A model generated the notes under the pieces. It did not search any database. It saw nothing but the letters and a program-made list of their open reading frames with translations, and had not been told where the DNA came from. From the NCBI GenBank assembly GCA_023426005.1, contig JAFABO010000168.1:1-18056 (forward strand): a stretch of 18,056 nucleotides of DNA. The letters are read 5' to 3'. The position numbers and the translations under genes are program-made. This stretch comes from Bacillota bacterium (GTDB lineage Bacteria; Bacillota; Clostridia; Acetivibrionales; DSM-1351). This document shows, in pieces, positions 13,818 through 18,056 of this stretch. The stretch's first letter is position 1; each line of letters starts with the position of its first letter.

Positions 13818-14882
13818 CTACTTTCCAAGCCTGTTATACTCTGTGGGTGAAATTCCCACCAGTTTTTTGAATACACTGCTGAAATATTTATAATCACTGT
13901 AGCCAACCATATCGGATACCTCATATACCTTGTATATATTCTCGGCAAGCAGGCTTTTGGCCTTTTCAATCCGCACCTTGTTCAAATAATCGGTAAAGCT
14001 CTCTTTTCTTATCTTTTTAAACAGGTGGCTGAAGTAATTTGAGTTCAGATATACATTCTGGGCAACCCTCTGGGCCGACAAATCCTCATAATAATGGTTA
14101 TCAATAAAATCAATTGCCTTTGATATGACCATTTTATAGTTTTCACCGCTATTATCGTCAAATAAAAGAAGGATTCTTTTGGTAAACTCCTGCATCCACT
14201 CACTCAATTCCTGAACCGATGTTATATTTAAAAGCTCAAGATAGTGGCCGGGATATGATTCGTTCACCGTATTTTCAAGCTCCACTCCGTACTTCTCCAG
14301 CATCAGGCAAATGGTATTGACGATATCCACGCTCAATTTGTGATATCTTTCAATTGGTATGTTCTTTATTGTCTCTTTTCCAAAGATACCGGCTATTGTA
14401 CTTAATGCCGCCTCCTTTTTTCCTGCGCGGATTGCAACAATATATTTTTCAAGTTCATCCTCTATTTCCTTCCGGAAATAAAGCTTATCTTTATCAAAAG
14501 TCAGATCCTCCTGCAGTGAATCCCCGATTCTCTCCATCAGCTGTGTCAGTTCCTCCGCGTCCACAGGTTTGACCAGATAGTCCACCACACCCGATTTAAG
14601 CGCCTTCTGCGCATACTGGAAATCATCATAGCCGCTCAGGATAACAACCTTGATATTTGGTACTTCTGCTTTTATAATTTCAAGGAGCTCAAGACCATTC
14701 ATTTCAGGCATCATAATGTCGGTCAAAACCACCTGGGGCTTTTTCTCCCGGATTATCTCCAATGCCGCTTTTCCGTTTGCGGCTGCTCCGACCACCTCAA
14801 TGCCCAGTTCCTTCCACTGCATTGTGTAAACCAGTCCATCCCGGACCATTTTTTCATCATCAACAATCAGAACCTTGATCAC
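13818..14882 (-). CDS. AraC-type two-component response regulator (YesN-like)
   Basis: This 354-residue regulator has an N-terminal receiver domain: acidic pocket D8/D9, phospho-acceptor D55 in LTDIMMPE, and K105 in DYLVKPVD. A variable middle (about 130-250) leads to a C-terminal double helix-turn-helix of the AraC type (about 255-354, ending with DMVGYSDYKYFSSVFKKLVG). When phosphorylated by the kinase encoded 35 bases upstream, it should activate the adjacent sugar operon. The start codon is GTG (14880-14882), with GGGAGGT nine bases before it. The DNA-binding half is intact, and the candidate target is the direct repeat at 13706-13738. Confidence 0.95.
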   Translation of the reverse strand: MIKVLIVDDEKMVRDGLVYTMQWKELGIEVVGAAANGKAALEIIREKKPQVVLTDIMMPEMNGLELLEIIKAEVPNIKVVILSGYDDFQYAQKALKSGVVDYLVKPVDAEELTQLMERIGDSLQEDLTFDKDKLYFRKEIEDELEKYIVAIRAGKKEAALSTIAGIFGKETIKNIPIERYHKLSVDIVNTICLMLEKYGVELENTVNESYPGHYLELLNITSVQELSEWMQEFTKRILLLFDDNSGENYKMVISKAIDFIDNHYYEDLSAQRVAQNVYLNSNYFSHLFKKIRKESFTDYLNKVRIEKAKSLLAENIYKVYEVSDMVGYSDYKYFSSVFKKLVGISPTEYNRLGK

Positions 14883-14917
14883 TATTTATGACCTCCCGAA
14901 TCCAATTTGAAAAGATT

Positions 14918-16708
14918 TCACCCATAATTTACTTTTTGGTTAGTATTTGGGTTGTATAACCATTCCGGCTTTCCTGTCACTTTTGGTATTGTTATAACAG
15001 CTTTAGTCCCCGAAGCTGTTTTACTGGAAATTTCAACTCCATAGTCCTGGCCAAAATATAATTTAATGCGTTTCTGAACATTTCTGACACCATATCCCTT
15101 TTGATCGCTTTCAAAATTCTCCTCAAAAATTTCCCGGATACGGTCCTCCTCCATTCCCTTTCCGTTATCTATAACCTCAAAGCATATGTTTTTACCCTGA
15201 TCTCTTCCCAGAATTTCAACTCTTCCCCTGCCGCCCATTTCAGCAATTCCATGTACGAGCGCATTTTCCACAAAGGGCTGCAGTATCAGCTTTATGGTCG
15301 AATGCTCCAGGATGCTTTCATCCACATCCACACGGAACTCGGGTATTTCATCATATCTGTACTTTTGTATGGTTAAATAGCTCTGTACATGCTCGACTTC
15401 CTTTTTAATTGTAGTTATCTCACTGCCCTTGTTCAAGCCAAGCTTGAAAAGCTTTGCCAGCGCACTGACTATTTCTCCCGTCCTGGGTGCATTCTCCAGT
15501 CTGGAGGTCCAATAAATAACGTCCAACGTATTATACAGAAAATGCGGATTGATCTGCGCCTGTAAAGTTCTTAACTCCGCTTCCTTTCTGGAAAGCTGTA
15601 TTTTATATACCTCTTCTATTAATATTTTAAGCTTTCGGGTCATGCTGTTAAAGCTTCTCCCCAGGGTGCCGATTTCATCTTTACGGTCTGTATTTATGAG
15701 CACATCCAGGTTTCCCTGCTCAACCTTCTTCATCAGTACCGTCATTTTTTTAATGGGTTTGGTAATTTTCATAGTCAGAAGCGACAGTGCCACAAAGGCC
15801 AATGCTATAACCACAGCCACTATACTCAGGGTAACCTTCAGCGAAGTATTCAGCTCCCTGGTGATCTCCTTGAAGGGTACAACACTTATGTAAGTCATAT
15901 CCTGTATGTTGGATTCATAATATGTAACAAGCATGTCCTGACCGGAATATTTCTCCCTGTAGAAACCGTTCTCGCCGGAAAATACCTTCTTAAACAGCTC
16001 TTCATTTCTTATGTTTTTATTAATCATTTCAGCATTTGAGTGGGACAGTATGACTCCATCCTTGTTGGTAATAAAAACATATCCTGTTTCTCCAAGCTGT
16101 ATATCTCTGTATATCCTGTTTATTTCACGCTCACTGAGATCTATCCGAATAATCCCCAGCCGTCTGGTCAGATTATTTATGTCATTTAGCTGCCTGTACA
16201 GGGATAAAACATATTTATCCCCTATCTGCTGGTAATTTCTCCGGTAAGTGTATGTCAATAAATTTTTCCCATCGGCGGGTATCCGATTCTCAAGTTCCTT
16301 AAGCTGGGGCTCCTTTTCAGCATGTGATATCCCCGCCGACTCAAATTTCAAGCCCTTGTCGGAGTATACGTTTACCGCCAGTATATATGATTTTGTATTT
16401 GTCAGATTTGCATAGGTTTCATCCAGTTGGGCAATCAACTCACCAATTTGGGGAAATTGCCCTACATCGGTATTTGTTAATTTTTTTATATTTTTGTCAG
16501 AAATAATAAAAAGTGAGAGATCATCAACTCCGCCAAAAACAGTATACATATTGCGGTCCAATTGCTTCAGGGTTTCAACGGTAGATTGAGTCACTCTCTT
16601 TCCCACAGTATTTTTAGTGGATATATACGAAAAAAAACCAACGGATGTAACTATAATTATTATAACGATACCAAAATAAATCATGAGTTTGGATCCAAGA
16701 CTTTTCAT
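14918..16708 (-). CDS. Membrane sensor histidine kinase, YesM/LytS-type (HisKA_5-like)
   Basis: This 596-residue kinase has two membrane segments (about 8-28 and 291-313) enclosing a roughly 260-residue extracellular Cache-like sensor, with a RLGIIRIDLSEREINRIYRD stretch and TGYVFITNKDGVILSH. A HAMP linker (about 313-366) follows, then the His_kinase block LQAQINPHFLYNTLD with H389 as the phosphorylated residue. The ATP-binding domain has LILQPFVENALVHG (N box) and IDNGKGM. Such kinases pair with AraC-type regulators to control CUT1 sugar operons, sometimes through the binding protein. The gene starts 107 bases after murA. Its ribosome binding site is weak, and the only promoter trace is TATAAT at 16781-16786 without a good -35, so low expression or read-through from murA is likely. 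Confidence 0.94.
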   Translation of the reverse strand: MKSLGSKLMIYFGIVIIIIVTSVGFFSYISTKNTVGKRVTQSTVETLKQLDRNMYTVFGGVDDLSLFIISDKNIKKLTNTDVGQFPQIGELIAQLDETYANLTNTKSYILAVNVYSDKGLKFESAGISHAEKEPQLKELENRIPADGKNLLTYTYRRNYQQIGDKYVLSLYRQLNDINNLTRRLGIIRIDLSEREINRIYRDIQLGETGYVFITNKDGVILSHSNAEMINKNIRNEELFKKVFSGENGFYREKYSGQDMLVTYYESNIQDMTYISVVPFKEITRELNTSLKVTLSIVAVVIALAFVALSLLTMKITKPIKKMTVLMKKVEQGNLDVLINTDRKDEIGTLGRSFNSMTRKLKILIEEVYKIQLSRKEAELRTLQAQINPHFLYNTLDVIYWTSRLENAPRTGEIVSALAKLFKLGLNKGSEITTIKKEVEHVQSYLTIQKYRYDEIPEFRVDVDESILEHSTIKLILQPFVENALVHGIAEMGGRGRVEILGRDQGKNICFEVIDNGKGMEEDRIREIFEENFESDQKGYGVRNVQKRIKLYFGQDYGVEISSKTASGTKAVITIPKVTGKPEWLYNPNTNQKVNYG

Positions 16709-16815
16709 TGCAGCACCCCACGTGTATACTATTGTTCATCCGGCTGTGATATTCAGTTATTATCTTTTTGCATCATCTATATTATATATGCATTTTACAC
16801 TTTCCGATATCTTTT

Positions 16816-18056
16816 TTATTCTTCCACCCTTTCAATTTTAGCTCCAAGTCCCTTTAGTTTTTGATCCAGCTTGCAATAACCTCTGTCAATATGCTGGATC
16901 TCTCCGATCTCAGTCGCTCCGTCAGCTGCCAGACCGGCCAGTACCAAAGCCGCACCCGCCCTCAGATCGGTGGCTTTTACTGTCGCACCTGTCAAACACT
17001 GCTTCCCTTCGATTACTGCCGTCCTCCCGTCAATCTTGATACTGGCACCCATCCTTTTCAATTCACTTACATGCATGAACCGGTTTTCAAATATGGTTTC
17101 GGTCACAATGCTCGTCCCCTGTGAACAGCTCAGGAGTGAGGTCATCTGTGCCTGCATATCGGTTGGAAAGCCGGGATATGGAAGAGTTTTCACATCAACG
17201 GGCTTCAGCGCGCCATTGCTCCTGATCCTTATTGAGGTCAATTCCTCACTGATTTCCAGCCCTGTTTCCTTAAGCTTGGCAATTATCGGCTTGAGGTGAT
17301 CCGGTACCACATTTTGAATTTCCACATCACCATTGGATATTGCCGCGGCTACCATAAACGTACCTGCCTCGATCCTGTCGGGAATTATAGTGTGCGTACA
17401 GCCCCGGAGCCTGTCAACACCCATAATCCTGATGGTATCGGTGCCAGCGCCTTTTATGCACGCACCCATTTCATTCAAATAGTTGGCAAGATCAACTATT
17501 TCAGGTTCTATGGCTGCATTTTCAATACTGGTCTGCCCTTCTGCCAGCACAGCCGCCATCAGAATATTCTCGGTAGCGCCGACACTGGGAAAATCAAGGT
17601 AAATTTTGTTGCCTGCCAGCCTTTTAGTTCTTCTTGCCTCGATATAACCATGTCCCTGGGTTATTTCGGCGCCCAGAGCCGTAAACCCCTTCAAATGCAA
17701 ATCCACAGGCCTGGATCCGATGGCGCAGCCTCCCGGCAGAGCAACCCTGACATATCCCGTTTTGGCCAGCATGGGTCCCATTATTAAAAAAGAAGCCCTC
17801 AGTTTATTAACTAATTCATAGGGTGCGGTTGAATTAGTGATGTTTCTGGCGTAAAAGCTGATCGAATTGTTTCCGGGCTGTGTTTCAACCTCCGCCCCCA
17901 GCGATCTGATCAGCTCGCACATCATTTTAACATCATATAAATCCGGGACTTCTTCAATAATACTTTCCGACTCACCTAACAGGGATGCAGCCATTATTGG
18001 AAGAACTGAATTTTTAGCACCATCTACTCTTACTTTGCCTTTTAAAGGTACACCTT
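16816..18056 (-). CDS. murA: UDP-N-acetylglucosamine 1-carboxyvinyltransferase (N-terminus cut by window edge)
   Basis: MurA makes the first committed peptidoglycan precursor by transferring enolpyruvate from PEP to UDP-GlcNAc. The visible 412 residues lack only a few N-terminal ones: the frame stays open to the right edge, where it reads VPLKGKVRVDGAKNSVLP. That includes the conserved Lys-Asn pair of the active site. The catalytic cysteine is present in PGGCAIGSRP, so the enzyme should be fosfomycin-sensitive. Later blocks (DRIEAGTFMVAAAI, GFPTDMQAQ, ENRFMHVSELKRMGA, DLRAGAALVLAGLAADG) are intact. Clostridia often have two murA copies; this one is the copy normally upstream of spoIID, from which it is here separated by about 10.7 kb. 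Confidence 0.97.
   Translation of the reverse strand, partial: GVPLKGKVRVDGAKNSVLPIMAASLLGESESIIEEVPDLYDVKMMCELIRSLGAEVETQPGNNSISFYARNITNSTAPYELVNKLRASFLIMGPMLAKTGYVRVALPGGCAIGSRPVDLHLKGFTALGAEITQGHGYIEARRTKRLAGNKIYLDFPSVGATENILMAAVLAEGQTSIENAAIEPEIVDLANYLNEMGACIKGAGTDTIRIMGVDRLRGCTHTIIPDRIEAGTFMVAAAISNGDVEIQNVVPDHLKPIIAKLKETGLEISEELTSIRIRSNGALKPVDVKTLPYPGFPTDMQAQMTSLLSCSQGTSIVTETIFENRFMHVSELKRMGASIKIDGRTAVIEGKQCLTGATVKATDLRAGAALVLAGLAADGATEIGEIQHIDRGYCKLDQKLKGLGAKIERVEE

Noticed and set aside
17296..17787. 163-codon open frame on the plus strand
   Set aside because: It is a shadow of murA, whose conserved motifs occupy the opposite strand throughout.
1..18056. tRNA, rRNA, riboswitch or CRISPR array
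   Set aside because: No cloverleaf, rRNA-like stretch, known riboswitch core or regularly spaced repeat was seen on either strand by eye.

Overview
This window looks like the chromosome of an endospore-forming, plant-polysaccharide-using clostridium (Ruminiclostridium/Acetivibrio-like, inferred). The grounds are spoIID and a spoIIQ-type M23 gene, a clostridial MurA, and a YesM/YesN-controlled sugar-uptake cassette with GH1 and GH130 enzymes. Every gene I accept is on the minus strand, so transcription runs from high to low coordinates.

Region A (about 4207-18056, moderate GC): murA (cut by the right edge) is followed by a sensor kinase and an AraC-type response regulator, then a strong palindromic terminator. 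Next comes a sugar operon: lipoprotein solute-binding protein, two CUT1 permeases, GH1 beta-glycosidase, GH130 mannoside phosphorylase-like enzyme and an IlvD/Edd-family dehydratase. After it come spoIID and spoIIQ. In many clostridia murA, spoIID and spoIIQ are adjacent, so the sugar cassette appears to sit inside a conserved cell-wall/sporulation neighbourhood. The likely logic is that the kinase senses an extracellular sugar and the regulator activates the transporter operon (a two-copy direct repeat next to the promoter fits). Imported oligosaccharides would then be split by GH1 and GH130, and a sugar acid would be dehydrated by the IlvD-like enzyme. No transporter ATPase is present, so a shared ATPase elsewhere is expected.

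Region B (about 1-4180, visibly more AT-rich): an acquired defence/toxin-antitoxin-like island. It has two units. Unit 1 (3959 down to 2125) is an unrecognised 226-residue protein followed two bases later by a fused XRE-HTH/ImmA-IrrE metallopeptidase, with a clear sigma-A promoter and a candidate operator. Unit 2 (1769 down to 237) is three overlapping genes. The first is a 74-residue orphan toxin whose sequence matches the catalytic domain of colicin E3-type 16S rRNA nucleases. The second is a very acidic 104-residue protein, probably its immunity protein or antitoxin. The third is a stand-alone ImmA/IrrE zinc protease. The left edge holds the end of an IS256-family element, and a long inverted repeat (4102-4176) marks the border with region A.

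The most interesting item is unit 2: a free-standing colicin-E3-like RNase, translationally coupled to a putative immunity protein and to a metalloprotease of the family that controls repressors.
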